Origin: Simonsiella muelleri ATCC 29453
Lineage (GTDB): Bacteria > Pseudomonadota > Gammaproteobacteria > Burkholderiales > Neisseriaceae
Length of the DNA stretch: 64,000 nt
Direction of reading: 5' to 3'
Assembly (NCBI RefSeq): GCF_002951835.1
Contig: NZ_CP019448.1
Span: 1,054,001 to 1,118,000, forward strand
In this document: positions 16,824 to 25,403 of the stretch, in pieces
Layout: the number at the start of each line of letters is the position of its first letter
Numbering within the stretch: the stretch's first letter is position 1
The notes under the pieces: generated by a model
Seen by the model: the letters and a program-made list of their open reading frames with translations, nothing else
Told to the model about the DNA's origin: nothing
The model's database searches: none
Translations under genes and position numbers: made by a program

Positions 16824-17636
16824 ATGAATCATATTTCGGAAATTTGGCAATTCATTCGTGAAGAAACCACACAAGCTGCCGCCACCGAACCTACTTTAGC
16901 CAGTTTTTTGCACCTAACGGTTTTGCGTCATAAATCATTGGCCAGTGTATTGGCATTTCATTTATCAAGCAAATTATCCAATAGCGTGATGGATGCACGC
17001 AGCCTGAATGAATTGTTTTTGGAAGCCTTGATTGATGATGCAACCATTGTGGACGCAGTTCAGGCAGATATTTGTGCGTATTATCAGCGCGACCCAGCTT
17101 GTGATCAATATTGTTTGCCAGTGCTGTATTTTAAAGGTTTTCACGCGATTCAAGCGCATCGGATTAACCATTGGCTATGGCATCATGGGCGTAAAACATT
17201 GGCATATTTCTTGCAAAACCGTGCATCGGAAGTGTTTGGTGTAGACATTCACCCAGCCGCTCGATTTGGGCGCGGCATTATGATTGACCACGGAACAGGC
17301 GTAGTGGTCGGTGAAACAGCAGTTTTGGGAAACGATATTTCTATTTTACATGGTGTTACGTTGGGCGGCTCTGGCAAAGAATCAGGCGACCGTCATCCCA
17401 AAATCGGCGATGGCGTGATGATTGGCGCGAATGCGTCTGTATTGGGTAATATCCGTGTGGGCAGTTGCGCGAAAATTGGGGCGGGCAGCGTGGTGGTGCG
17501 CGATGTGGACGAATTTACCACAGTTGTGGGCGTGCCAGCCAAAGCCGTAGGCGGTTTGTCTGTGTGTAAACCTGCTGATGAAATGAATCAAGATTTTATT
17601 GACGATGGTTTTTTGTATTTGGGTGCGGGAATTTAA
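16824..17636 (+). CDS. cysE: Serine O-acetyltransferase
   Basis: A 270-aa enzyme making O-acetylserine from serine and acetyl-CoA, the first committed step of cysteine synthesis. The N-terminal helical domain covers about 1-140. The left-handed beta-helix of hexapeptide repeats begins near VFGVDIHPAARFGRGIMIDH (about 136-155), with catalytic His in that segment and in DRHPKIGDGVMIGA. The C-terminal tail ends in Ile, which in CysE binds CysK. Start preceded by AAGGA. The TAA stop abuts a truncated MITE A. Confidence 0.95.
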   Translation: MNHISEIWQFIREETTQAAATEPTLASFLHLTVLRHKSLASVLAFHLSSKLSNSVMDARSLNELFLEALIDDATIVDAVQADICAYYQRDPACDQYCLPVLYFKGFHAIQAHRINHWLWHHGRKTLAYFLQNRASEVFGVDIHPAARFGRGIMIDHGTGVVVGETAVLGNDISILHGVTLGGSGKESGDRHPKIGDGVMIGANASVLGNIRVGSCAKIGAGSVVVRDVDEFTTVVGVPAKAVGGLSVCKPADEMNQDFIDDGFLYLGAGI

Positions 17637-17687
17637 AACCTGAACGGGGACAAAAATCCATTTCACGTTGGCTATGAATACAGGTTC
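17637..17687. mobile_element. MITE family A, internally deleted copy after cysE
   Basis: The left end is shortened (AACCTG) and the right end is complete: CATTTCACGTTGGCTATGAA and TACAGGTTC, followed by TTA. The left boundary is the cysE stop codon TAA. Confidence 0.65.
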
Positions 17688-17785
17688 TTAGTAAAATTAA
17701 CAAAGTTAGCCAAAATTTATTTTTCAGGCAGCCTGAAAAATACCGTAAATCCAAAAAATATTTTTATTTTATTGATAATTAAATT

Positions 17786-19504
17786 ATGCTCAGTAACCAA
17801 ATTATTCAAATTCTTGCCGATGGCACACCGCATCACATCACCGAATTGGCAAACGCCGTACATCATTCGCCACAACAACTCAATACTATTTGGCAACAAA
17901 CCGCGCCTCATATTCGTGGTTTATTGCGTCAAAAGGACGGCTTTTGGCGGTTAATTCGTCCTTTGGCGGTGCTGCCTGAAACACAAGAGCATGATTTTTT
18001 TGATATTCGTGTATTATCGTGTACCACTTCCACAAACGATGAATTGTTACAACGTGCGCGTGATGGCTTACCGATTCATCGTCAAGTGGTCGTGGCACAT
18101 GAGCAAAGTGCAGGGCGTGGGCGACAAGGGCGCGTGTGGGTACATCGTTTGGGCGAATGTTTGATGTTTAGCGTGGGTTGGTCGTTTATGCAGGAACAGG
18201 CGCAATTGGGGGCGTTGGCGTTGGTGGTAGCATTGTCGTGCCAGCGTAGTTTGCAGGCATTGGGGTGTGCTGTGCAAATTAAGTGGTCTAATGATTTGGT
18301 GGTGGGACGGGATAAATTGGGCGGTATTTTGATTGAATCATTGCGCCAAAATCATCAAACACATACCGTAATTGGTGTGGGCATTAATTTTGTTGTGCCC
18401 AAAAATTTGGCATACACCACATCGCTTCAGGCTGCCTGTTCGCGGAAAATGACTGCGGGGCAAGTGTTGAATCAAATTTTAGATGCGTTGCATGAAGATT
18501 TAAATTTATTTTCACAACAAGGATTTATTCCTTTTCAGGCTGCCTATCAAGCTGCACATCGCGATCATCAACAAGAAATTTGTATTTTACAAAACAATGA
18601 AATTGTAGAAACAGGAACGGTATTAGGCATCGCCAATAATGGTGCGTTAATTTTGCAAACTGAAAATGGTGAAAAACACATCATGAGTGGCGAAACCAGT
18701 TTGCGTCTTCCCGAACAAATTGCACAAAATCCAACGGTTCAGGCTGCCTTAAAAACACGGTATTTATTGCTGGACGGCGGCAACAGTCGTTTAAAATGGG
18801 CGTGGGCGGAAAATGGTATCATCACACATACCAATCATTCACCGTATCGTGATTTGCAGATTTTGCAACAAGAATGGCTGAAAATGGGCGGTGATGATGT
18901 GCGCGTGGTGGGTTCGGCGGTGTGTGGGTTGGCGAAACAAGCGATGGTGGCAGCACAATTACCGCACGTCAAAATTGAGTGGCTAAGTTCTATGAAACGC
19001 GCTTTAGGCATTTACAATCATTATCAAAACGTGGAACAGCATGGCGCAGACCGTTGGTTTAACGCGTTGGGAAGCAGGCAATTTAGTCAAAATTCGTGTG
19101 TGATTATGAGCTGTGGGACGGCGGTAACCATAGATGCACTCACGCAAGACAATCATTATTTAGGTGGAACAATTATGCCAGGGTTTCATTTGATGAAAGA
19201 ATCATTGGCACTTAGAACCGCTAATTTAAATCAACCACTTGGAAAATTGTTCCCTTTCCCGACCACCACTGCCAATGCTTTGGCTGGCGGTATGATGGAC
19301 GCGGTGTGTGGTTCGTTGATGATTATGCACAGTCGTTTGAAGGCGCGTATGAATCATGCCACAGTTGATGTCATTATGACGGGTGGTGGTGCGGGTAAAG
19401 TCGCAAAATCTTTGCCTGAAACGTTCATTTTAGACAATAATGTTAAAATTGTAGATAATCTTGTGATTTTGGGATTGTTAAATTGGCTGGAAAATCAATC
19501 TTGA
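17786..19504 (+). CDS. birA-coaX: Bifunctional biotin protein ligase / type III pantothenate kinase
   Basis: A 572-aa fusion known from Neisseria. The N-terminal part (about 1-320) is BirA: winged helix (about 1-60), CTTSTNDELLQRA, the biotinyl-AMP loop GRGRQGRVW (about 110-118), KWSNDLVVGRDKLGGILIE, and an SH3-like C-domain. The C-terminal part (about 325-572) is CoaX: phosphate motif LLLDGGNSRLKWAW, GADRWFNALG, CGTAVTIDAL and GGTIMPGFHLM. It would biotinylate acetyl-CoA carboxylase (and perhaps repress bio genes) and phosphorylate pantothenate, the first step of CoA synthesis. Two in-frame DUS encode QAA within the gene. The SPOR-like gene follows. Confidence 0.95.
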   Translation: MLSNQIIQILADGTPHHITELANAVHHSPQQLNTIWQQTAPHIRGLLRQKDGFWRLIRPLAVLPETQEHDFFDIRVLSCTTSTNDELLQRARDGLPIHRQVVVAHEQSAGRGRQGRVWVHRLGECLMFSVGWSFMQEQAQLGALALVVALSCQRSLQALGCAVQIKWSNDLVVGRDKLGGILIESLRQNHQTHTVIGVGINFVVPKNLAYTTSLQAACSRKMTAGQVLNQILDALHEDLNLFSQQGFIPFQAAYQAAHRDHQQEICILQNNEIVETGTVLGIANNGALILQTENGEKHIMSGETSLRLPEQIAQNPTVQAALKTRYLLLDGGNSRLKWAWAENGIITHTNHSPYRDLQILQQEWLKMGGDDVRVVGSAVCGLAKQAMVAAQLPHVKIEWLSSMKRALGIYNHYQNVEQHGADRWFNALGSRQFSQNSCVIMSCGTAVTIDALTQDNHYLGGTIMPGFHLMKESLALRTANLNQPLGKLFPFPTTTANALAGGMMDAVCGSLMIMHSRLKARMNHATVDVIMTGGGAGKVAKSLPETFILDNNVKIVDNLVILGLLNWLENQS

Positions 19505-19549
19505 ATTTTCAGGCAGCCTGAAACAGTGGGTAAATCGTTTGTGTTTTAA

Positions 19550-19604
19550 GAACCTGTGTTTGTCAGATTGATAACTTGATTTTATTGATAATTTTTGCGA
19601 ATTT
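19550..19604. mobile_element. MITE family B, left half
   Basis: GAACCTGTGTTTGTCAGATT followed by TTGATTTTATTGATAATTTT and TGCGAAT matches the left half of the copy at 31224-31358. It is preceded by TAA. No right end: it merges into the upstream region of the next gene. Confidence 0.6.
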
Positions 19605-19626
19605 TTAATTTTGTAAGGAACCTTGT

Positions 19627-20232
19627 ATGAAATGGCTGTTTGCTACTTTGGTGGCGTTGAATCTAATTGTTTTTGCGGGCATGATTGCCAGCAAAATGCT
19701 CAAACAACATATGCCCGTTGCTGCCACGCAACCTGCTCAACCCACCATTATTATTAATGGTAATGATTTGGTTACTAAAAAAAGCAGTGCGTCAGAACCC
19801 ACAACGCCCCCAGTTGCCGCCGCCAGTACCGCAACAACCAACACCACAACCACTGGCAATAACAAACATGATTCGCGTAATAATAACAACGCACGCGATG
19901 ACAAACGAACTCGCAACGAAACACGTAATAATGATAATCGTCACACAGTCGTTACCAATGCTGATATAGCCAAAAATACGGGCGGTACTTCACAAGCTAA
20001 ATACCGTGAATGTTCGGCGCGTGTGAGTATGCCCGAAGACGATTATCATCGCATCAAAGGTTTATTGGGACGTTATCCACATGCTGCCAGCCGTCAAGTA
20101 GTGGACAATGGTGGCGAAAGCGCGGCGCGTATGAATGTTGTGTTCATGCAAGTGAGCGATCAAGAAGCCAGTGCCATTCAAGGCATCGTAGGACGTTATG
20201 GACAATTAAATCGTGCGGCGTGTGGTCGTTGA
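19627..20232 (+). CDS. SPOR-like envelope protein
   Basis: A 201-aa protein with an N-terminal membrane anchor (about 3-25, WLFATLVALNLIVFAGMIA). A low-complexity linker rich in Ala, Thr, Asn and Arg covers about 35-125. The compact C-terminal domain (about 128-200) contains YRECSARVSMPEDDYHRIKG, LGRYPHAASRQV and ASAIQGIVGRYG. This layout resembles SPOR peptidoglycan-binding division proteins, and neisserial genomes carry such a gene behind birA-coaX. A weaker possibility is a degenerate SPOR domain with another role. The RBS is AAGGAACC. Confidence 0.7.
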   Translation: MKWLFATLVALNLIVFAGMIASKMLKQHMPVAATQPAQPTIIINGNDLVTKKSSASEPTTPPVAAASTATTNTTTTGNNKHDSRNNNNARDDKRTRNETRNNDNRHTVVTNADIAKNTGGTSQAKYRECSARVSMPEDDYHRIKGLLGRYPHAASRQVVDNGGESAARMNVVFMQVSDQEASAIQGIVGRYGQLNRAACGR

Positions 20233-20251
20233 TTCTTTAATTTGGTTTTAA

Positions 20252-20398
20252 GAACCTGCATTCACAGTTAAACATAATGTCTTTTTGTTCCATTTAGCAC
20301 ACGCTTGCTGCGTTGAATTTCACGCCAATAGGAACGCCATTAGCGTGAAATTCGCCTGACATAAAAATCCATTTTACGTTGGCTATGAATACAGGTTC
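20252..20398. mobile_element. MITE family A, full copy (147 bp)
   Basis: Ends GAACCTGCATTCAC and TGAATACAGGTTC, flanked by TAA on both sides (20249-20251 and 20399-20401), a clear 3-bp duplication. The interior carries GAATTTCACGC ... GCGTGAAATTC, an internal hairpin. No coding capacity. Confidence 0.8.
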
Positions 20399-20403
20399 TA
20401 ATA

Positions 20404-20441
20404 TTTTTCAGGCTGCCTGCAATATCTAGGCAGCCTGAAAT
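20404..20441. terminator. DUS pair upstream of recQ
   Basis: TTTTTCAGGCTGCCT and AGGCAGCCTGAAATTT pair around a 9-base loop, after the MITE and before recQ. It would stop transcripts coming from the SPOR-like gene. Confidence 0.6.
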
Positions 20442-20499
20442 TTTGATGATGATTTCAATATGCTAAAATCCGCTTTTTCTTGATTCAGGCAGCCTGAAA

Positions 20500-22308
20500 A
20501 TGTCCTCATCTACCGCACAACGCATTTTACAAGACACCTTTGGTTATCCCGAATTTCGTGGCAAACAAGCCGAGATTGTCAACACCATCGCTCAAGGTGG
20601 TAACGCGTTGGTGTTGATGCCTACGGGGGGCGGGAAATCGTTGTGCTATCAAATTCCTGCATTGATGCGCGAGGGCGTGGCGATTGTCGTGTCGCCGTTG
20701 ATTGCGTTGATGGACGACCAAGTGGCGAATTTGCGCGTGGCTGGTGTTCACGCGGCGGCGGTGCATAGCGGTACGCCTCCTGAAACCATACGACAGTTAG
20801 CGGACGACATTCATTCAGGCAGCTTGAAATTATTGTACGTTTCGCCCGAACGTTTGGTATCCGAACGGTTTTTGCGTTTTTTGGATAATACCCAAGTCAG
20901 TTTATTTGCGATTGACGAAGCACATTGCGTGAGTCAATGGGGACACGATTTCCGACCAGAATATCAACAGCTTGGCATACTTGCCGACCGTTATCCTAAC
21001 GTACCACGCATTGCCTTGACGGCCACTGCAGATGCGGAAACACGCGCCGATATGAAATACTATCTGCAATTGACAGATGCGCCAGAATTTGTCTCCAGTT
21101 TTGACCGCCCGAATATTTATTATCAGGTAATAGAAAAACACAATGGTAAAAAGCAATTGCTTGATTTTATTAAAAAACAAATGCACTGCCAAAATGGCAT
21201 TATCTATTGTTTGAGTCGCAAATCGGTGGAAGATGTTGCCGAATTTTTGTGCGAAAACGGCTTGAATGCGCTGCCGTATCACGCGGGTTTGAGTTTGGAA
21301 ATTCGCCAACAAAATCAATATCGTTTTACCCACGAAGACAATATTATTGTTGTGGCAACGGTTGCGTTTGGTATGGGCATTGATAAACCTGATGTGCGAT
21401 TTGTTGCGCATTTGGATATGCCGCAAAGCATTGAACATTTTTATCAAGAAAGTGGACGAGCTGGACGTGATGGGTTGCCTGCAGTCAGTTGGTTGTGTTA
21501 TGGCATGAATACGCTGGTGTTGTTGAAAGAGCGTATTTTTGATAGTCAAGCATCTGATTTTCAAAAACAAATTGAATTTCAAAAACTCAATGCGATGTTT
21601 GATGTATGTGAAACGGTTGCTTGTCGCCGTCAATTATTGCTGCGACATTTTGGTGAAACGAGTGAGCCGTGTGGTAATTGCGATAACTGTTTGCATCCGC
21701 CTGTACGATTTGATGGCACGGAATTGGTGCAGAAATTGTTGAGTTGTGTGTACCGTGTGGGGCAGCGTTTTGCGGTGAGCTATGTGATTGAAGTCTTACG
21801 TGGTAAATCAACTGATTGGATTCAGCAAAATGGTCATCATAAATTATCTACGTTTGGCATTGGTGCAAATTTGAGCGATAAAGATTGGCGCAATGTGGCG
21901 CGACAATGTATTGGATTAGGCTTATTAAACAATGATATGAATAATCATCAAGCCTTGATTTTGACAGAAGCAGCACGCCCTGTATTACGCGGTAAAGAAA
22001 CCGTGATGTTGCGCCCACTCAAGCGCGAAAAAGCCGCCACCAAAGTTGCCAAAACCGATATTTGGCTACGTACCGAGCGTGAAGAGCGTTTGTGGCAAGC
22101 TTTGCGTCAATGGCGTTTGGCGAAAGCCAGAGCAGACGATGTGCCTGCGTATGTGATTTGTGGCGATAAAACGTTGCGGGAAATTGTGGAAAAGCTGCCT
22201 GAAAGTTTAGCGGATTTGCGCGAAGTTTACGGTATGGGCGAAGCCAAAATTGACAAATTTGGCGATGAAATTGTGGAAGTGGTGGCGCAATATGTTCAGG
22301 CAGCCTGA
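20500..22308 (+). CDS. recQ: ATP-dependent DNA helicase RecQ
   Basis: A 602-aa 3'-5' helicase. Walker A PTGGGKS (41-47), DEAH box FAIDEAHCVSQWGHDFRPEY (about 136-155), motif III-IV TATAD, and motif VI QESGRAGRDG (about 315-324). The RecQ zinc cluster CETVACRRQ ... EPCGNCDNC lies at about 369-396, then a winged helix. A single HRDC domain (about 525-600, AYVICGDKTLREIVEKLPES) closes the protein, whereas gonococcal RecQ has several HRDC domains. A DUS (20484-20498) ends one base before ATG, so there is no normal ribosome site; a downstream start is not excluded but codons 1-20 fit the family. Confidence 0.95.
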   Translation: MSSSTAQRILQDTFGYPEFRGKQAEIVNTIAQGGNALVLMPTGGGKSLCYQIPALMREGVAIVVSPLIALMDDQVANLRVAGVHAAAVHSGTPPETIRQLADDIHSGSLKLLYVSPERLVSERFLRFLDNTQVSLFAIDEAHCVSQWGHDFRPEYQQLGILADRYPNVPRIALTATADAETRADMKYYLQLTDAPEFVSSFDRPNIYYQVIEKHNGKKQLLDFIKKQMHCQNGIIYCLSRKSVEDVAEFLCENGLNALPYHAGLSLEIRQQNQYRFTHEDNIIVVATVAFGMGIDKPDVRFVAHLDMPQSIEHFYQESGRAGRDGLPAVSWLCYGMNTLVLLKERIFDSQASDFQKQIEFQKLNAMFDVCETVACRRQLLLRHFGETSEPCGNCDNCLHPPVRFDGTELVQKLLSCVYRVGQRFAVSYVIEVLRGKSTDWIQQNGHHKLSTFGIGANLSDKDWRNVARQCIGLGLLNNDMNNHQALILTEAARPVLRGKETVMLRPLKREKAATKVAKTDIWLRTEREERLWQALRQWRLAKARADDVPAYVICGDKTLREIVEKLPESLADLREVYGMGEAKIDKFGDEIVEVVAQYVQAA

Positions 22309-22324
22309 TTCGTTAAATTAATCA

Positions 22325-22377
22325 AAAAATTTTCAGGTCGCTTTTGGATGAATTCAGGCAGCCTGAAAATTTTTTTG
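22325..22377 (+). terminator. Terminator of recQ
   Basis: AAAAATTTTCAGG ... AGGCAGCCTGAAAATTTTTTT forms an A/T-tailed stem based on one degenerate and one intact DUS arm. Confidence 0.6.
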
Positions 22378-22539
22378 TTTATTCGTATATTTTAGCTTTT
22401 TAACTCAATAACTAAGATAAATTAATGATATAATTATATTTAATTCATTAAATTAAGGGGTTTGATTTTTTCAGGCAGCCTGAAAATTTAAGCAGTTATT
22501 CAATTCATATTTTTCACGCCATTTTAATCAGGAGGCATG

Positions 22540-24423
22540 ATGACAACACTTTTACTTTACACATCGGCTTATTTCTTTTTTGCGGTAACGGCTGTGCTGT
22601 TGTGCCAAAAATTTGGGTTAGGTTCGGTCTTGGGTTATTTATTGGCTGGGATGTTAATTGGACCTGCTTTTGGTATTGTGGGTAAAGAAGCCGAATCAAT
22701 TCAACATATTGCCGAATTTGGTGTGGTCATGATGCTGTTTTTGGTGGGCTTGGAGTTGGCACCACAAATGCTGTGGCGAATGCGGCATAAATTGTTGGGA
22801 TTGGGTGGTTTACAGGTGTTGTTGACGCTGGCGGCGATTATGGGCATTGCGCTGGCATTGGGTTACAGTTGGCAAATTGGCGTGGTGGTAGGGTGTATTT
22901 TTGCGTTGTCATCTACAGCGATTGTGCTGCAAACTTTTGCAGAAAAACAATTATTGAATACGGCTGGCGGGCAAGCTGGTTTTGCGGTGTTACTGTTCCA
23001 AGACGTGGCGGCGATTCCGATGTTGGCTTTGTTGCCGTTGTTGGCGATGGGTGGCACGACACATCAAACGGCGGACGCGCATTCATCTAGCAATTGGCTA
23101 ACACATCAAGATGCTTGGGTTGTGGCGGCGGTGAGTGTGGCGGCGATTATTTTGATTGTATTGGCGGTGCGGTATTTGGTGCCGTATGTATTTCGTTTTA
23201 TTGCGAAAAGTAAATTACATGAAATGTTTACTATTTTTACATTGGCAGTGGTAGTGGGTATTGCGGCATTGATGTCCATGATTGGTTTATCGCCTGCATT
23301 GGGGGCGTTTATTGCTGGTGTGGCGTTGGCAAATAGCAGTTATCGCCATGAAATGGAAAGCCATTTGGAGCCATTTAAAAGCATTTTTTTGGGGCTGTTT
23401 TTCATCACGGTTGGTGCAAGCATGAATTTCAGTGTTCTGGTTGCCCAATTTTTCCCAATTATTGGCATGACGTTGGGGTTATTGCTGGTAAAAAGTTCGG
23501 TGCTGTGGTTATTGGGGAAAATTTTCAGGCTGCCTACTTTGGGGGGGCAATTGTTTGCGTTGGCGTTGGCGCAAGCGGGTGAATTTGGTTTTGTGCTGTT
23601 GTCTATTGCGAATCAACACAAATTATTGCCCACTCAAATTCATGACCGCGTATCATTGGTGGTGGCTTTATCTATGGTTTTGACGCCATTGTTATTTATT
23701 TTTTATGATAAAGTTTTGTCGTCACGCGCCATTCGTGGAGAAAACAGCGAGCGTCCAAATGATACCGTAGACGAAGAAAACCCCGTGATTTTATTGGGAC
23801 ATGGACGTTTTGGGCAACAAATTAACAGTATGTTGGTTTCGTGTGGTTTTCACACAACTGTGATTGATAATCATGCTGAAATGGTGGAAGGTTTGACCAA
23901 ATACGGCATCAAAACTTATTACGGTGATGCCACGCGCCCAGAATTACTCAATTCAATTGGTTTACACAAAGCTAAATTATTGATTGTGTGCGTGGGTGAT
24001 AAATCCACCGAAGTGGTGGAATTTGCCAAACGCTATTATCCCAATTTAACTATTATCGCACGCGCTCGTGACCGTTTACACGCTTACGATTTGCATCATG
24101 CAGGCGCAGATTATATTGTCCGTGAAACCGCCGATGCAGCCCAACGTACGGGGCGCATTGCCATGCACCAAATGGGTTTGTCTCAAGACCAAGCGCGTGA
24201 ATTAACAAAATTTTATGCGGCACGAGACCGTTATCAATTGGATACATTGGCAGAATTGTACAATCCTGACGTGCCAATTTTTTCTAATACCGAAATGCTC
24301 AAGGCAGCACGAGAAATTGACAATGAAACACAAGAAATGATGCAAGCCATTATTCGTGGCGAACACATTGATTGGCAGGAAAATCCAAACAGTTGGGTAC
24401 GCATTAAAAAAGGTATTTCGTAG
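22540..24423 (+). CDS. Kef-type monovalent cation:proton antiporter with RCK domain
   Basis: A 627-aa CPA2 antiporter of the KefB/KefC family. About twelve membrane helices (about 1-385) include the conserved FLVGLELAPQMLWRMR, SSTAIVLQTFAEK, LLFQDVAAIPMLALLPL and ALAQAGEFGFVLLS. A C-terminal RCK_N/TrkA domain (about 415-535) has the Rossmann start VILLGHGRFGQQI and YGDATRPELLNSIG. It probably exchanges K+ for H+ under NAD(H) or glutathione-adduct control. ATG 22537 and ATG 22540 are both possible; GGAGG at 22531-22535 favours 22540. Confidence 0.9.
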   Translation: MTTLLLYTSAYFFFAVTAVLLCQKFGLGSVLGYLLAGMLIGPAFGIVGKEAESIQHIAEFGVVMMLFLVGLELAPQMLWRMRHKLLGLGGLQVLLTLAAIMGIALALGYSWQIGVVVGCIFALSSTAIVLQTFAEKQLLNTAGGQAGFAVLLFQDVAAIPMLALLPLLAMGGTTHQTADAHSSSNWLTHQDAWVVAAVSVAAIILIVLAVRYLVPYVFRFIAKSKLHEMFTIFTLAVVVGIAALMSMIGLSPALGAFIAGVALANSSYRHEMESHLEPFKSIFLGLFFITVGASMNFSVLVAQFFPIIGMTLGLLLVKSSVLWLLGKIFRLPTLGGQLFALALAQAGEFGFVLLSIANQHKLLPTQIHDRVSLVVALSMVLTPLLFIFYDKVLSSRAIRGENSERPNDTVDEENPVILLGHGRFGQQINSMLVSCGFHTTVIDNHAEMVEGLTKYGIKTYYGDATRPELLNSIGLHKAKLLIVCVGDKSTEVVEFAKRYYPNLTIIARARDRLHAYDLHHAGADYIVRETADAAQRTGRIAMHQMGLSQDQARELTKFYAARDRYQLDTLAELYNPDVPIFSNTEMLKAAREIDNETQEMMQAIIRGEHIDWQENPNSWVRIKKGIS

Positions 24424-24454
24424 GATTAAAATTTTTCAGGCAGCCTGAAAATGA

Positions 24455-24494
24455 GAACCTTTATTCATTTCACGTTGGCTATGAATACAGGTTC
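24455..24494. mobile_element. MITE family A, 40-bp minimal copy
   Basis: GAACCTTTATTCA is joined directly to TTTCACGTTGGCTATGAATA and CAGGTTC. The interior is deleted and both ends are kept, between TGA and TTA. Confidence 0.6.
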
Positions 24495-24510
24495 TTAAAT
24501 TATGTGAATT

Positions 24511-25263
24511 TTAAATCAAACGGTGTTCTTCTAATTTACCCAAAAAATAGGGCATTTGCGCACGCCAAGTTATCCAGTCGTGAGGCATATCCGCACCCCA
24601 ATAATCAAACCATGCTGGAATGTGTTTGGCGTTAAATGCTTGTTGCAAGCGTTGGGTATCGGCGATGTGTTGTTCTTCCCACGCGCCTTGCGCCACTGCC
24701 ACGATGTAGTGATTTTGTCGATAACGTTCTAATGCGTCGGGATTATTTTGTCCCCAAATATAATCAATGGGCGAATTAAAATACACGGCTTGGTCATCGT
24801 AAAATTCATGCGTGAAGAAACGCGCATCGTACACACCACTCAATGCAATGACCATATCAAAAGCATCAGGGTGGCGTAAGCCAAAGTTTACCGCGTGAAA
24901 TCCGCCCATGCTGCAACCTGTTACCATCAAGCCGTCCTGCCACTGTGATTCATAGCGAATCAATGGCACCAATTCATTCATAATATAACGGTCATACGCA
25001 TTGTGTGCCAATGCCATGTCATGCGCGGATTTGTGTTTTGCCAACCAAGATTCGTTGTCTACGGAATCAGGCGTATAGATTTGAATGATGCCACGTTCAA
25101 TAAATGAGCGGCACGCATCAATCATGCCAAAATTGCCAAATTCGTGGTGGCTGCCTCCAGATGATGGAAACACAATCACAGGTTTTCCAGCGTGTCCATA
25201 TACGTTAAAAAACATTTCGCGACCCAATTCGCTACTCCAATGGCTACGGCTTTCAAATTTCAT
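24511..25263 (-). CDS. Putative esterase (alpha/beta hydrolase)
   Basis: A 250-aa hydrolase beginning MKFESRSHWSSELGREM. Conserved parts: VIVFPSSGGSHHEF (about 28-41, oxyanion side), nucleophile elbow MVTGCSMGGFHAVNFG (about 110-125; Ser in GCSMG), and a late His in MPHDWITWR (about 228-236). It belongs to the same broad esterase group as the gene at 1811 but is clearly different in sequence. The frame extends 12 codons upstream; ATG 25263 with AAGGAAAAA is preferred. It stands alone between a MITE and rho. Substrate unknown. Confidence 0.8.
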   Translation of the reverse strand: MKFESRSHWSSELGREMFFNVYGHAGKPVIVFPSSGGSHHEFGNFGMIDACRSFIERGIIQIYTPDSVDNESWLAKHKSAHDMALAHNAYDRYIMNELVPLIRYESQWQDGLMVTGCSMGGFHAVNFGLRHPDAFDMVIALSGVYDARFFTHEFYDDQAVYFNSPIDYIWGQNNPDALERYRQNHYIVAVAQGAWEEQHIADTQRLQQAFNAKHIPAWFDYWGADMPHDWITWRAQMPYFLGKLEEHRLI

Positions 25264-25274
25264 TATTTTTTCCT

Positions 25275-25388
25275 TAAGTAAATGGTGAAATAAAATCAAA
25301 ATGTTACAAAACCATCACACTTGCCATGTACGCATGGTACATAAGGGCGTTCGTAATATTGTATTGATTTGAATTTAAAGCACTATAT
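25275..25388. mobile_element. Possible degenerate Correia-like element between esterase and rho
   Basis: The right end TTTGAATTTAAAGCACTATA is like that of the element at 8727-8832. The left end AATGGTGAAATAAAATCAAA can be aligned to it in reverse only with many mismatches. The interior holds the GCCATGTACGCATGGTACA palindrome. Confidence 0.3.
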
Positions 25389-25403
25389 TTCACCATGACT
25401 GAA

